From contig JAYWGO010000058.1 of the NCBI GenBank assembly GCA_043778205.1, forward strand, positions 1 through 64,000: a stretch of DNA of 64,000 bases. The letters run 5' to 3'. Positions 42,315 to 51,008 of the stretch are shown piece after piece. Each line of letters begins with the position of its first letter. Within the stretch, counting starts at the first letter, position 1. Below the pieces are notes generated by a model. It worked only from the letters and a program-made list of their open reading frames with translations, was not told the DNA's origin and did no database searches. The translations under genes and the position numbers were made by a program. This DNA is from JAAFIP01 sp043778205. Lineage in GTDB: Bacteria; Pseudomonadota; Gammaproteobacteria; Burkholderiales; Burkholderiaceae_C.

Positions 42315-45020
42315 TCAATCCGCCAAAGCCCGCGAAACTACTTCTCGCACGTCGTTACTCAAATCTGCCTTAGCCGCCACCCGTTTGATAGCTTCTTTGG
42401 CTGCATTTTGGTAAGGCTGGGCCAGTTTTTTCCAGCGGTCCATGGCGCGGGCCAGGCGGGCGGCTACTTGGGGGTTGATGGCATCGAGTGCCAATACTTG
42501 TTCGGCCCAAAAAACATAGCCTGCAGCATCTTGGCGGTGAAAAGCGCCGGGGTTGGCACTGCAATAGCTGAAGATAACGCTGCGGGCGCGGTTGGGGTTT
42601 TTAATCTGGAAGTCGGTATGCTGCATCAGGCTGCGCACGCGGGGCAGTATGTCGCCGTTGCGGTCGGTGCTGCCTGCTTGCAGGCTGAACCATTTGTCCA
42701 GTACCAAAGCTTCGCCTTTAAATAAACTGTAAAACAACTCCAGCGCAGGGGTTGCCAGGGCATGCCCGCTGTGCACCAAGGCGCTCAGTGCACCAAAGCG
42801 GTCGGTCATGTTGCTGGCATCCTTAAAACGCTGGTAGGTTTTGCCGGGCCATACGGCGTCTGTTGTGTCGCGTGCGGCCAAGCAAAGCATGCTTTGGGCT
42901 AAGTTGGCCAGCGCGCGGCGGCCGCTGCTGACGGCATCTGCTGTGTAGCCGCCGGTGTTTTGGTGCGCTTCAAAAGCCCATTCCCAGTCGGCATGCAAGG
43001 CTGTTGCCAAGGCTGCCCGCATGGCTTCGCGCACGGTGTGAATCGCCTGTGGGTCCACTACATCGAGCTGTTCGGCAATGTAGCTTTCTGACGGCAACGT
43101 AAGCACCAGTTCTTTGAAAGCAGCATCAAGCTCGGTGCTGCGCAGCACGCTGCGCAAGGCGGCAACAAAGGGTGATTGCACAAATTGGGCAATGTCTGCG
43201 CTGCCAATGCCCTTGGTAAAGTCTGCATGCTTGGCTACCAAGTCCATAGCGTGCTGCATACCCAGGCGTTGTGCGGCTTCCCAGCGGTTAAAGGGGTCGT
43301 TGTCATACGCCATCAGGGTCAGCAGCTGGGCCTGGGTGTAGTCCATTTCTAAAATTACCGGGGCGGTAAAGCCGCGCAGCACTGACGGCACGGGCTCGGC
43401 ATCGATGTTGATAAACTGCAGCACTTCGCTGGCCTGGGTCATCACAAAGGTGCGCTGGCCGGGCACGGCATGGGCTTCGCCTGCCAGTTGCAGCGGCATG
43501 TCGGTGCCCAGGGGTGCCACTAAGCCAAGGTTAATGGGGATCACAAAGGGCTCTTTGTCCGCTTGGTCAGGCGTACTAGGGCAGCTTTGTGCCAAGTGCA
43601 GGGCGTAGGTACGCGCTGCAGCGTCGTACACCCCATGCGCTTTCACGCGCGGTGTGCCGGCCTGGCTGTACCAGCGCTTGAACTGGGGCAGCAGGGTGCA
43701 CAGGGCGGAGGTGGGGTTGGCGTCGGCAATGGCTTGCGCGAAATCATCACACGTAACGGCTTGGCCGTCGTGGCGCTTGAAGTATTCGGCCATGCCCTTG
43801 GCAAAGCCATCGCGGCCCACCAAAGTTTGCATCATGCGCACCACCTCGGCACCTTTTTCGTAGATGGTGACGGTATAAAAGTTGTTAATTTCTTGGTAGG
43901 CATCAGGCCGCACCGGGTGCGCCATAGGGCCTGCGTCTTCGGGGAACTGGGCGGTGCGCAGCACACGCACGTCTTCAATGCGCTTGACAGCGCGGGCCGA
44001 TGGCGTGGGGCACAGGTCCATGCTGAACTCTTGGTCACGGAAAACCGTTAAGCCTTCTTTCAAGGAGAGTTGAAACCAGTCGCGGCAGGTTACGCGGTTG
44101 CCGGTCCAATTGTGAAAGTACTCGTGGCCTACGACCGATTCGATATTGGCGTAGTCCACATCGGTTGCGGTGGCAGGGTTGGCCAGCACGTATTTGGTGT
44201 TAAAAACATTCAAGCCTTTGTTTTCCATCGCACCCATGTTGAAGTCGCTGGTGGCCACAATCATGAAGCGCTCTAAGTCCAGTGGCAAACCAAAGCGGGC
44301 TTCGTCCCAGGCCACGCTGGCCATTAGCGAGTGCATGGCATGCTCGGTTTTGTCCAGGTCGCCACGGCGCACATACACTTGCAGCAAGTGGTCAAGGCCT
44401 GCGCGCGAGGTAATGCGCTGTTCGCGCGCCACCAAATTGCCTGCGACCAGTGCAAACAAGTAGCAGGGCTTTTTATGCGGATCAACCCATTTGGCAAAGT
44501 GGCGGCCGTCTTCCAGCGCGCCTTGTTCCACCAAGTTGCCGTTACTGAGCAGCACGGGGAAAGCCGCAGCATCAGCGCGCAGGGTAACGCTGTACATCGA
44601 CATCACATCAGGGCGGTCTAAAAAGTAAGTGATGCGGCGAAACCCCTCGGCCTCACATTGGGTAAAGAAGGTGTCTTGGCTCACGTACAGGCCCATCAGC
44701 TTGGTATTTTTAGCCGGGTTGCAGGTGGTAAAAATTTCAATCTCGCAGGCATCGGGCAGATCGGCCAGCACCAGCGTATCGCCGTCCATTTTGAACGAGC
44801 AGCCTTGGCCGTTGACCATCACGCGGGCCAGGTTCAGCTCGTCGCCGTCCAGGCGCAGGCTTTGGGCTGGCACATCTTTATTGCGGCGCACCTGCATTTT
44901 GTTAAGCACGCGGGTTTTGGTGGGGTCTAAGTCAAAGCACAGGTCAACGGTGTCGATCCAGTAGGCGGGCGGGGCGTAGTCGGCGCGCTTGACGAGCGCT
45001 GTGGTGGCTTCACGGGACAT
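42315..45020 (-). CDS. pepN: Aminopeptidase N (M1 family)
   Basis: A cytoplasmic zinc aminopeptidase of broad specificity. The 901-residue protein has the exopeptidase motif GAMENKGLN near residue 265 and the zinc motif HEYFHNWTGNRV with a distal Glu in LKEGLTVFRDQEF near residues 300-330. A long C-terminal helical domain ends the protein. Length matches E. coli PepN (870). The start ATG at 45020 overlaps the last 11 bp of the HAD phosphatase gene upstream, indicating coupling. Confidence 0.96.
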   Translation of the reverse strand: MSREATTALVKRADYAPPAYWIDTVDLCFDLDPTKTRVLNKMQVRRNKDVPAQSLRLDGDELNLARVMVNGQGCSFKMDGDTLVLADLPDACEIEIFTTCNPAKNTKLMGLYVSQDTFFTQCEAEGFRRITYFLDRPDVMSMYSVTLRADAAAFPVLLSNGNLVEQGALEDGRHFAKWVDPHKKPCYLFALVAGNLVAREQRITSRAGLDHLLQVYVRRGDLDKTEHAMHSLMASVAWDEARFGLPLDLERFMIVATSDFNMGAMENKGLNVFNTKYVLANPATATDVDYANIESVVGHEYFHNWTGNRVTCRDWFQLSLKEGLTVFRDQEFSMDLCPTPSARAVKRIEDVRVLRTAQFPEDAGPMAHPVRPDAYQEINNFYTVTIYEKGAEVVRMMQTLVGRDGFAKGMAEYFKRHDGQAVTCDDFAQAIADANPTSALCTLLPQFKRWYSQAGTPRVKAHGVYDAAARTYALHLAQSCPSTPDQADKEPFVIPINLGLVAPLGTDMPLQLAGEAHAVPGQRTFVMTQASEVLQFINIDAEPVPSVLRGFTAPVILEMDYTQAQLLTLMAYDNDPFNRWEAAQRLGMQHAMDLVAKHADFTKGIGSADIAQFVQSPFVAALRSVLRSTELDAAFKELVLTLPSESYIAEQLDVVDPQAIHTVREAMRAALATALHADWEWAFEAHQNTGGYTADAVSSGRRALANLAQSMLCLAARDTTDAVWPGKTYQRFKDASNMTDRFGALSALVHSGHALATPALELFYSLFKGEALVLDKWFSLQAGSTDRNGDILPRVRSLMQHTDFQIKNPNRARSVIFSYCSANPGAFHRQDAAGYVFWAEQVLALDAINPQVAARLARAMDRWKKLAQPYQNAAKEAIKRVAAKADLSNDVREVVSRALAD

Positions 45021-45705
45021 GGTGTTGACCTTCTAAAAACAGGGAGTCTAAAAATTGGGAGTCGATAAGCTGGTGGTAGTCGCGCACCGCTGCCAGTACA
45101 TGCGGGCCTGCCAGCTGCGCTGCCGTGTGGGTGGTGCAAACGGCTACAGCGCGCATGCCTGCACGGCGTGCAGCCTCTATGCCAAAGGGCGCATCTTCAA
45201 ACACAATACACTGTGTGGGCACTGCATTCATTAAACGCGCAGCTTCTAAAAATATAGCGGGCTCAGGCTTGCCAGCAAAACCTTGGTCACCGCCCACAAT
45301 GGCCAGTGGTGTATGCGGCATTTTCAAATGCGCTAAGGCAAAAGCAATATTGTGCTGATCGCCCGCAGTGCCTACGCCTACCTTTAAGCCCATAGTACGC
45401 GCTTTGGCGGCAAAGGCTTTAAAACCAGCTACTTCTTTGAACACGGGTGCAAACAGCTCGCGGTAGATCACTTCTTTCTCGTGCACCAAGGGCAGGGCTT
45501 CGGCAGCAGTGACCGGGCGGCCTAGCAGCAATGCCATGCATTCTGTGCCCGTGCGGCCTGTGGTGCGGGCCATCAGGTCGGGCAGGTCAATACTGATACC
45601 GTGCCTGGCGCAAAACTCCAGCCAAGACTGCGCGTGGTAAGGCATAGAGTAGATCATGGTGCCGTCCATGTCGAAAATCAAAGCGCTGGTAGGGCTATTT
45701 TCCAT
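45010..45705 (-). CDS. HAD-superfamily phosphatase (phosphoglucomutase/GPH-like)
   Basis: A 231-residue haloacid-dehalogenase hydrolase. Motif I IFDMDGTMIYS is at residues 10-20 with both Asp residues, the cap domain follows, and motif II/III regions are VGVGTAGDQHN and GGDQGFAGKPEPAIF with the Lys. Motif IV is CIVFEDAPFGIEAARRAGM. It resembles beta-phosphoglucomutase and sugar phosphatases. The open frame extends into the toxin gene, but the ATG at 45705 fits the family. It lies 5 bp after the PIN toxin gene and overlaps pepN. Confidence 0.88.
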   Translation of the reverse strand: MENSPTSALIFDMDGTMIYSMPYHAQSWLEFCARHGISIDLPDLMARTTGRTGTECMALLLGRPVTAAEALPLVHEKEVIYRELFAPVFKEVAGFKAFAAKARTMGLKVGVGTAGDQHNIAFALAHLKMPHTPLAIVGGDQGFAGKPEPAIFLEAARLMNAVPTQCIVFEDAPFGIEAARRAGMRAVAVCTTHTAAQLAGPHVLAAVRDYHQLIDSQFLDSLFLEGQHHVP

Positions 45706-45710
45706 ATGGG

Positions 45711-46151
45711 TTAAGTTAAATCTAACACCTGCAAGCCGAGCTCTTGCGCCGCTTTGACCAATTGTTTGTCGGCTGAGACCATTGTGCTGCATTGGGCTAT
45801 CTTTGCGCTTGCTAAATGGATGGCTTCTACCGTAGCCAACGGAGATGCCAGCCGCTCAATCAAGCTGCTGGCCAAATCGAAGGTGCTAGGCTCGATCACA
45901 TGCAATGCCATGGCCTTGCTGGCCAGTTCCATCCGCAGCTGCTCATTGACCAAGCCAACTAGTTTGTGCGCCACCTCGCCTGTACGCAACTTGCGTTTGA
46001 GTACCGAAGACAGCTCTACCAGCGACAGTGAAGACACCATTAACCGGTGCGTGTTGTCCGCTATGAAAGTCTCCATTGCAGGCGTGTGCACTTCAGAAAT
46101 AAAGCGTTTGACCAGTGCGCTGGTGTCAATGTAGGCCAGTGGCAGGCTCAT
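45711..46151 (-). CDS. PIN-domain ribonuclease toxin (VapC-like)
   Basis: A 146-residue PIN protein. Acidic active-site residues are visible: Asp9 in YIDTSALVKRF, Glu near residue 46 in SLSLVELSSVL, and further acids in LATVEAIHLASA and STMVSADKQLV. It overlaps the preceding antitoxin gene by 4 bp (ATGA), the normal arrangement of VapBC-like pairs. Such toxins cut tRNA or rRNA when free of antitoxin. The HAD phosphatase gene follows after 5 bp, so toxin transcription may extend into HAD-pepN. Confidence 0.88.
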   Translation of the reverse strand: MSLPLAYIDTSALVKRFISEVHTPAMETFIADNTHRLMVSSLSLVELSSVLKRKLRTGEVAHKLVGLVNEQLRMELASKAMALHVIEPSTFDLASSLIERLASPLATVEAIHLASAKIAQCSTMVSADKQLVKAAQELGLQVLDLT

Positions 46152-46381
46152 GGGCTGCGCCTACTGCGGTCTTCGCGGACCAGGTCTGTGCTGTCTGTGG
46201 TTTGCACGGGCGACAGTGCGCGCATCCAAGCCATGGACTGTAGCTTGGGTGGTTGCTCTATCGGCAGTATCCGTGCCACGGGCTCACCGTTAGACACCAG
46301 CACCAGCTCATGCTCGCGCTCCAATGTCTCGCGCAGGTGCGGGATGGTGTTGCGAAGCTCGCGGACATTGATGGTTTGCAT
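46148..46381 (-). CDS. Antitoxin, Phd/YefM-like
   Basis: A 77-residue protein with the Phd/YefM fold signature: MQTINVRELRNTIPHLRETL, then LVLVSNGEPVARILPIE. The C-terminus is polar and probably unstructured, as expected for the toxin-binding end. It is the first gene of the pair and starts immediately after an inverted repeat that probably serves for autoregulation. Confidence 0.85.
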   Translation of the reverse strand: MQTINVRELRNTIPHLRETLEREHELVLVSNGEPVARILPIEQPPKLQSMAWMRALSPVQTTDSTDLVREDRSRRSP

Positions 46382-46383
46382 GG

Positions 46384-46412
46384 CGTGTCACCGTTGCAGT
46401 TAGTGTGACACG
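46384..46412. promoter_or_regulatory. Inverted repeat upstream of antitoxin (probable operator)
   Basis: CGTGTCAC (46384-46391) and GTGACACG (46405-46412) form a perfect 8-bp inverted repeat with a 13-base spacer. It starts 2 bp from the antitoxin ATG. The position suits autorepression by the toxin-antitoxin complex. Confidence 0.65.
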
Positions 46413-46602
46413 TATTGTAGCTTGGTCTGCTGTATTTACTTGGCTATGTTCAATGCAAAGCTGTAACGCGCTGGAGTGTTGGTTGGCTTTGCTAGGGAGG
46501 AACGCTGCACCCCAGCCTTGAGCGCCTGCGCAGCGGTGAAGGCTTTGAGACGGTGGTCAATACCTTAGGTTGTTACACTAGCATTTGCCACAATTTGCCC
46601 TT

Positions 46603-46983
46603 ATGACCGCTTCTATGTCCAAACTCACTTTCTTTGCTGCGTCTATTGTGTTGGCCTCAACTGCCAGCTTGGCTGATAACTGCGACGCGCTTAAATCGCA
46701 GATCGAATCCAAGATCAAATCAGCTGGGGTGGCCAGTTTCAGTGTGCTGGTTGTTGAGGCTGAAGCTAAAGCGCCAGGCAAGGTGGTGGGTACCTGCGCA
46801 AAGGGATTGAAAAAAATCATGTACGCGCAAAACGGAGCTGCCAGCGCCGCTCCAGCAGCAGAAAATTCTGGTGCGACTGCAGTGCCTGCCAAAACAGCCC
46901 CAGTGCCCGCAAAATCTGGCGACGGTATTTTGACGGAATGCAAAGACGGCAGCACCTCGGTGGGCGGCACCTGCAAAAAGTAA
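46603..46983 (+). CDS. Secreted DUF1161 family protein
   Basis: A 126-residue exported protein. A signal peptide (SKLTFFAASIVLASTASLA) precedes the DUF1161 core: NCDALKSQIESKIKSAGVAS, VLVVEAEAKAPGKVVGTC and KKIMYAQ. Two Cys residues in the core may form a disulfide. The tail is Ala/Pro-rich and ends with a second Cys pair (TECKDGSTSVGGTCKK), longer than in most relatives. Starts at 46603 or 46615 are possible. Function unknown. Confidence 0.82.
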   Translation: MTASMSKLTFFAASIVLASTASLADNCDALKSQIESKIKSAGVASFSVLVVEAEAKAPGKVVGTCAKGLKKIMYAQNGAASAAPAAENSGATAVPAKTAPVPAKSGDGILTECKDGSTSVGGTCKK

Positions 46984-47080
46984 GCTTGGCAGGCTAGCCA
47001 GTTACTCAAACAACCTATCTGGGCTCCTGCGCACTTGGGTGGGCCCAGCAAACTGGCAACTAAGGTTCTCGTGCACTACT

Positions 47081-47122
47081 GTTTTAATAGCTGCTCGTGC
47101 AGCATTTCCTTGGGCCACAGCA
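47081..47122 (+). repeat. Dispersed palindromic repeat, copy 7
   Basis: GTTTTAATAGCTGCTCGTGC is followed by AGCATTTCCTTGGGCCACAGC. It is intergenic between the DUF1161 gene and the converging DUF853 ATPase gene. Confidence 0.9.
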
Positions 47123-47193
47123 CCGTTTTATATAAAATTGCTGAGCTAATTGGCTCTGCAGGGCGGTAAAGTGCAAAGTACACGGCTATCTGT

Positions 47194-48729
47194 TTACCGT
47201 TTACTCCCGCCAAAAATACCGCCTAACACGCCGCGAATGATCTGCCTGCCGACCTCGCGGCCAATCGAGCTGGCGGCGGACTTCATTAATTGCTCGCCTG
47301 CACTGGCACGGGTGCGCTTGGCACCGCCGCCAAATATATTGCCCAAACCGTCTAAAAACCCGCCGCTGGCTTCTTCGCCAGCGGCATTGGTGGCTTCTTT
47401 GGCTATGGTTTTGGCAGCGTCTTTGGCCTGCGTTTCGGTGGCCATATTTTCAGCCGTGCGGCCTTTGAGCTTTTCGTAGGCGGATTCGCGGTCCACCGTT
47501 TTTTCGTACGCGCCGGCCACAATCGAGCTGGCGATCAAGGCTTTGCGTTGCTCGGGGCTGATGGGGCCAATTTGCGAGCTGGGCGGCAGCACAAACACGC
47601 GCTCGGTCACGCCGGGGCGGCCTTTGTCGTCTAAAAAGCTCACCAATGCCTCACCTACTGCCAGCTCGGTAATCGCGGTTGCAATGTCTAAGTTGGGGTT
47701 TTGGCGCATGGTGTCTGCGGCGGCTTTCACCGCTTTTTGGTCACGCGGGGTAAAGGCACGCAGTGCGTGCTGTACCCGGTTGCCCAGCTGGGCTAGCACG
47801 CTGTCGGGAATGTCTAACGGGTTTTGCGTCACAAAATACACCCCCACGCCTTTGCTGCGCACCAGGCGCACCACCAGCTCAATGCGCTCTAGCAGCGATT
47901 TGGGCGCATCGGTAAACAGCAAGTGCGCTTCGTCAAAAAAGAACACCAGCTTGGGTTTGTCCAGATCGCCCACCTCGGGCAGGGTTTCAAACAGCTCGCT
48001 GAGCATCCACAGCAAAAAGGTAGCGTACAGGCGCGGTGCAGTCAGCAGTTTGTCGGCAGCCAGCACGTTAACAATGCCTTTGCCGTCAGTGTCGGTCTGC
48101 ATAAAGTCGGCAATATTGAGCATGGGCTCGCCGAAGAATAAATCCCCCCCTTGCTCCTCAATCTGCAGCAAACCGCGTTGAATAGCACCAATGCTGGCGG
48201 GGCTGACGTTGCCGTACTCGGTGGTGAACGTGCTGGCGTTGTCACCCACGTCTTGCAGCATCGCGCGCAGGTCTTTCATGTCCAGCAGCAGCAGGCCTTG
48301 GTCGTCGGCCACTTTAAACACCAGTTGCAGCACGCCAGCTTGGGTTTCGTTCAGATTAAGCATGCGCGCCAGCAGCAGCGGGCCCAGGTCGGTCACGGTG
48401 GCGCGCACGGGGTGGCCTTGCTGACCAAATACGTCCCACAGCGTGGTGGGAAAGGCAGTGGCTTGCGGCGTGGGCAAGCCGCGTTCGGCGATGATCTTGG
48501 CCAGCTTTTCGTTGACGGTGCCTTTTTGCGAGATACCCGTCAGGTCGCCTTTCACATCGGCCATGAACACCGGCACGCCAATGCGGCTAAAGCCCTCGGC
48601 CATGGTTTGCAGGGTAATGGTTTTACCGGTTCCCGTGGCCCCGGTAATCAGGCCATGGCGGTTGGCTTTGTCGGGGCGCAAAAAGCATTCAATAGCTTGG
48701 TGTTTGGCAATCAATAGGGGTTCGGTCAT
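47194..48729 (-). CDS. HerA-like ATPase, DUF853 (YjgR-like)
   Basis: A 511-residue P-loop ATPase of the HerA/FtsK-like superfamily. Walker A GATGTGKTITLQTMAEG lies near residue 33, Walker B KLVFFFDEAHLLFTD near residue 250, and an Arg-finger/Gln region VYFVTQNPLDIPDSVLAQLG near residue 290. The C-terminus is Gly/Lys-rich (RGVLGGIFGGSKR). The open frame begins upstream, but MTEPLLIAKHQAIECFLRPD at 48729 is the family start. The role is not established; relatives are linked to DNA transactions. Confidence 0.88.
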   Translation of the reverse strand: MTEPLLIAKHQAIECFLRPDKANRHGLITGATGTGKTITLQTMAEGFSRIGVPVFMADVKGDLTGISQKGTVNEKLAKIIAERGLPTPQATAFPTTLWDVFGQQGHPVRATVTDLGPLLLARMLNLNETQAGVLQLVFKVADDQGLLLLDMKDLRAMLQDVGDNASTFTTEYGNVSPASIGAIQRGLLQIEEQGGDLFFGEPMLNIADFMQTDTDGKGIVNVLAADKLLTAPRLYATFLLWMLSELFETLPEVGDLDKPKLVFFFDEAHLLFTDAPKSLLERIELVVRLVRSKGVGVYFVTQNPLDIPDSVLAQLGNRVQHALRAFTPRDQKAVKAAADTMRQNPNLDIATAITELAVGEALVSFLDDKGRPGVTERVFVLPPSSQIGPISPEQRKALIASSIVAGAYEKTVDRESAYEKLKGRTAENMATETQAKDAAKTIAKEATNAAGEEASGGFLDGLGNIFGGGAKRTRASAGEQLMKSAASSIGREVGRQIIRGVLGGIFGGSKR

Positions 48730-48800
48730 GGCGTGCTTTCTGCGGTCAAAAATGTGGAGGGCCGCATGTGGGTAGTTGATAACCTGCATGTTACGGCATA

Positions 48801-48834
48801 AAAAAAGCCTGCCGTGGTACCACAGCAGGCTTTT
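48801..48834 (-). terminator. Terminator after cytochrome c gene
   Basis: AAAAGCCTGC (48803-48812) pairs with GCAGGCTTTT (48825-48834). On the minus strand the stem is followed by further T residues. It lies 18 bp after the cytochrome stop codon and upstream of the DUF853 gene. Confidence 0.85.
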
Positions 48835-48851
48835 AAGGCAGTGCCCCGCAA

Positions 48852-49181
48852 TTAATTCTTGGCAGGCAGGGCCATGATCCAGCTTGCAATAGCTTTGGCA
48901 TCTTCAGCCGCCACTTGCGGCATGCCTGGCATGGGGATTTGGCCCCATACGCCCGTAGAGCCCTTGGCTATTTTCTCGGTCAGGTAAGCACCCGCATCGT
49001 TGCGGTCTTTGTATTTGGCCGCAATAGCCGAAAACGCAGGGCCGACCATTTTGTTGTTGACACCGTGGCAGTTGAGGCAGGCATTTTTATCAGCCAAGGC
49101 CTCGCTGGCTTGCGCGCTCCAGCCCGCGCTAAGGATTACAACCACCAAGACGGCGCGAAAAATTGGGTGAACGGTATGCAT
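48852..49181 (-). CDS. Class I cytochrome c (c551/c552-like)
   Basis: A 109-residue periplasmic cytochrome. After a signal peptide ending WSAQA, the heme site CLNCHG lies near residue 36 and the axial Met is in QIPMPGMPQV near residue 84. Size and motif order match cytochrome c-551/552 electron carriers. It is 8 bp downstream of the DUF4399 lipoprotein gene and likely cotranscribed with it. Confidence 0.93.
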   Translation of the reverse strand: MHTVHPIFRAVLVVVILSAGWSAQASEALADKNACLNCHGVNNKMVGPAFSAIAAKYKDRNDAGAYLTEKIAKGSTGVWGQIPMPGMPQVAAEDAKAIASWIMALPAKN

Positions 49182-49189
49182 GCCAGCCC

Positions 49190-49624
49190 TTACTTTACGG
49201 TCACTGTGATCGACTGGGCCATGGCCTTGCCATATGACTGGTGCGCGCCATTGGCAAACTGTGCGGTCAGCTTGTAGACACCCGGAGTGAGTGTTATGTC
49301 GGCCTCTGTCTGGCCTTTGCCAAAATGCATATGCTTTTCAGTAAACGGAATGGACTCGCCTGCCGCAATAGAGTCCAGGTTGATCAACAAATGGTTATGG
49401 CCACTGTCTTTGACAATATCGCCCGCTGGGGCAACGGCCATGCCCTTCACGCCAAAGCGCACTTTGAACGTGGTGCCCACGGTGGCATTGTTAGCAGGTT
49501 CCAATATGCTCATGGCCTGTGCTGGCGAGCCCGATGGGCTTTGGCTTGCACAGCCAGTGATGTTGAGCGCCATTACAGTGGCTAAGGAGGTCATGGCGAT
49601 CAAACGCAGAGTAGATGTTTTCAT
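49190..49624 (-). CDS. DUF4399 domain lipoprotein
   Basis: A 144-residue lipoprotein with lipobox ALNITGC near residue 25. The DUF4399 domain has SILEPANNATVGTTFKVRFG, GHNHLLINLD with adjacent His residues, and KHMHFGKGQTEADITLTPG. The His-rich, beta-sandwich-like domain suggests metal binding, but no function is established. It is followed by the cytochrome c gene. Confidence 0.88.
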   Translation of the reverse strand: MKTSTLRLIAMTSLATVMALNITGCASQSPSGSPAQAMSILEPANNATVGTTFKVRFGVKGMAVAPAGDIVKDSGHNHLLINLDSIAAGESIPFTEKHMHFGKGQTEADITLTPGVYKLTAQFANGAHQSYGKAMAQSITVTVK

Positions 49625-49769
49625 GGTGCTTAAAATGTAAAAAATAGAAATAAAAGGCCAGCAGATATGCTGCAGCCTTCGCGTAAAAGGAATTTAAAAA
49701 TGCGCTGTGAAAATTGCACTACAAGCCTGCCTAAACAGCAGGTACAGCCAAGTTCAGCCTAAGCAAAAA

Positions 49770-50165
49770 TTAAGCTACAGCGTGTGCCGGGGGTGCCCGC
49801 CCAGGCGGCGGTCGGTTGATCTGCACTTTGCCCATGGCTAGCCGTTCGGTTGGCTTGTAATGCCAAGCTGCAACAGTGCGTGGAGCAGAAAAATGCAGGT
49901 TAGCTGGCACGCCAGGGAGGGCTATCAGCGCATAAATAGGTGCATTGCTGCAATGTTTGATAACGCTGGCAGCATCGTTACTGCCATGCAGCGGTACCGA
50001 TACGGTTTTAACCCCCGCGCCAGAGCACACTACGATGTCAATCCGCTTGCCACTGCTGAAAGCCACCATGGTGTTAATCGCTGTGCCCAAAGCAAACCAT
50101 GCCAATGCTAGCGTAGCAACGGCTAAGGAGAGTTTGTGGGCGTTGAGGTAGGGATGGCTTCTCAT
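49770..50165 (-). CDS. DUF2946-like membrane-anchored protein
   Basis: A 131-residue protein with an N-terminal hydrophobic segment (LSLAVATLALAWFALGTAI) followed by VVCSGAGVKTVSV and a second Cys in VIKHCSNAPIYALIALPG. It ends in an Arg/Pro-rich tail (INRPPPGRAPPAHAVA). The order of membrane segment, VCSGxGxKTV, HC and terminal RAPP resembles DUF2946 proteins, often found near copper or cytochrome genes. The homology is judged by eye and modest. ATG codons at 50165 and 50186 are possible starts; the longer frame to 50348 overlaps yebC. Confidence 0.6.
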   Translation of the reverse strand: MRSHPYLNAHKLSLAVATLALAWFALGTAINTMVAFSSGKRIDIVVCSGAGVKTVSVPLHGSNDAASVIKHCSNAPIYALIALPGVPANLHFSAPRTVAAWHYKPTERLAMGKVQINRPPPGRAPPAHAVA

Positions 50166-50208
50166 TAGCTTAAGATTATTGGCCATCTGAAAAGCAACTG
50201 TCAATCCA

Positions 50209-50233
50209 GCAAACCCGCAAAGAGCGGGTTTGC
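50209..50233. promoter_or_regulatory. Perfect 10-bp hairpin before yebC
   Basis: GCAAACCCGC (50209-50218) and GCGGGTTTGC (50224-50233) flank the loop AAAGA. It sits between the divergent DUF2946-like gene and yebC. No T-run follows on either strand, so an operator or leader structure is more likely than a terminator. Confidence 0.55.
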
Positions 50234-50282
50234 ACACGTAAAATCGGGGGGTATTCAAATCAAAGATGCAAGAAAGTAATTC

Positions 50283-51008
50283 ATGGCCGGTCACAGTAAA
50301 TGGGCAAACATTCAGCACCGCAAGGGCAGGCAAGACGAAAAACGCCAAAAAATATGGACCCGTGTGGTGCGCGAGATCATGGTGGCAGCCCGTTTGGGCG
50401 GTGGCGATTTAAGCGCTAACCCACGCCTGCGCTTGGCGGTAGACAAAGCCAAAGCGGCCAATATGCCTGCCGATACGGTTAAACGCAACATCGACAAAGC
50501 CACCGGCAACCTAGAAGGTGTGCAGTATGAAGAGATCCGCTACGAGGGCTACGGCATAGGCGGCGCAGCCATCATTGTGGACACCATGACCGATAACAAG
50601 GTGCGCACGGTTGCCCAGGTGCGCTTTGCATTTAGCAAATACGGCGGCAACATGGGCACCGAAGGCTCGGTGAGCTTTCAGTTCAAACATTGCGGCCAAA
50701 TCCTGCTGGCCCCCGGAACCGACGAAGACAAGGTGATGAACATCGCGCTAGAAGCAGGCGCGCAAGATGTGATCAGCGACGACGAAGGCGGCATTGAAGT
50801 GTTAACGGCAGTGGCGGAGTTTGAAGCGGTTAAAAATGCCCTGGAAGCCAGTGGCCTCAATGCCGAAGTGGCCGAAGTAACCATGCGCGCTGAAAATGCG
50901 ATCAGCTTGGAAGGCAACGATGCCGTGCGCATGCAAAAATTACTCGACGTACTAGAAGACATGGACGACACGCAAGCTGTCTTTCACAACGCAGAACTTT
51001 CCCTATGA
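50283..51008 (+). CDS. yebC: YebC/PmpR/TACO1 family protein
   Basis: A 241-residue member of the YebC family, linked to transcription control and, in recent work on the family, to translation of proline stretches. The N-terminus MAGHSKWANIQHRKGRQDEK is nearly universal, followed by LRLAVDKAKAANMPADTVKR and EGYGIGGAAIIVDTMTDNKV. The three-domain length is normal. Its stop overlaps the purD start (ATGA). Confidence 0.96.
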   Translation: MAGHSKWANIQHRKGRQDEKRQKIWTRVVREIMVAARLGGGDLSANPRLRLAVDKAKAANMPADTVKRNIDKATGNLEGVQYEEIRYEGYGIGGAAIIVDTMTDNKVRTVAQVRFAFSKYGGNMGTEGSVSFQFKHCGQILLAPGTDEDKVMNIALEAGAQDVISDDEGGIEVLTAVAEFEAVKNALEASGLNAEVAEVTMRAENAISLEGNDAVRMQKLLDVLEDMDDTQAVFHNAELSL

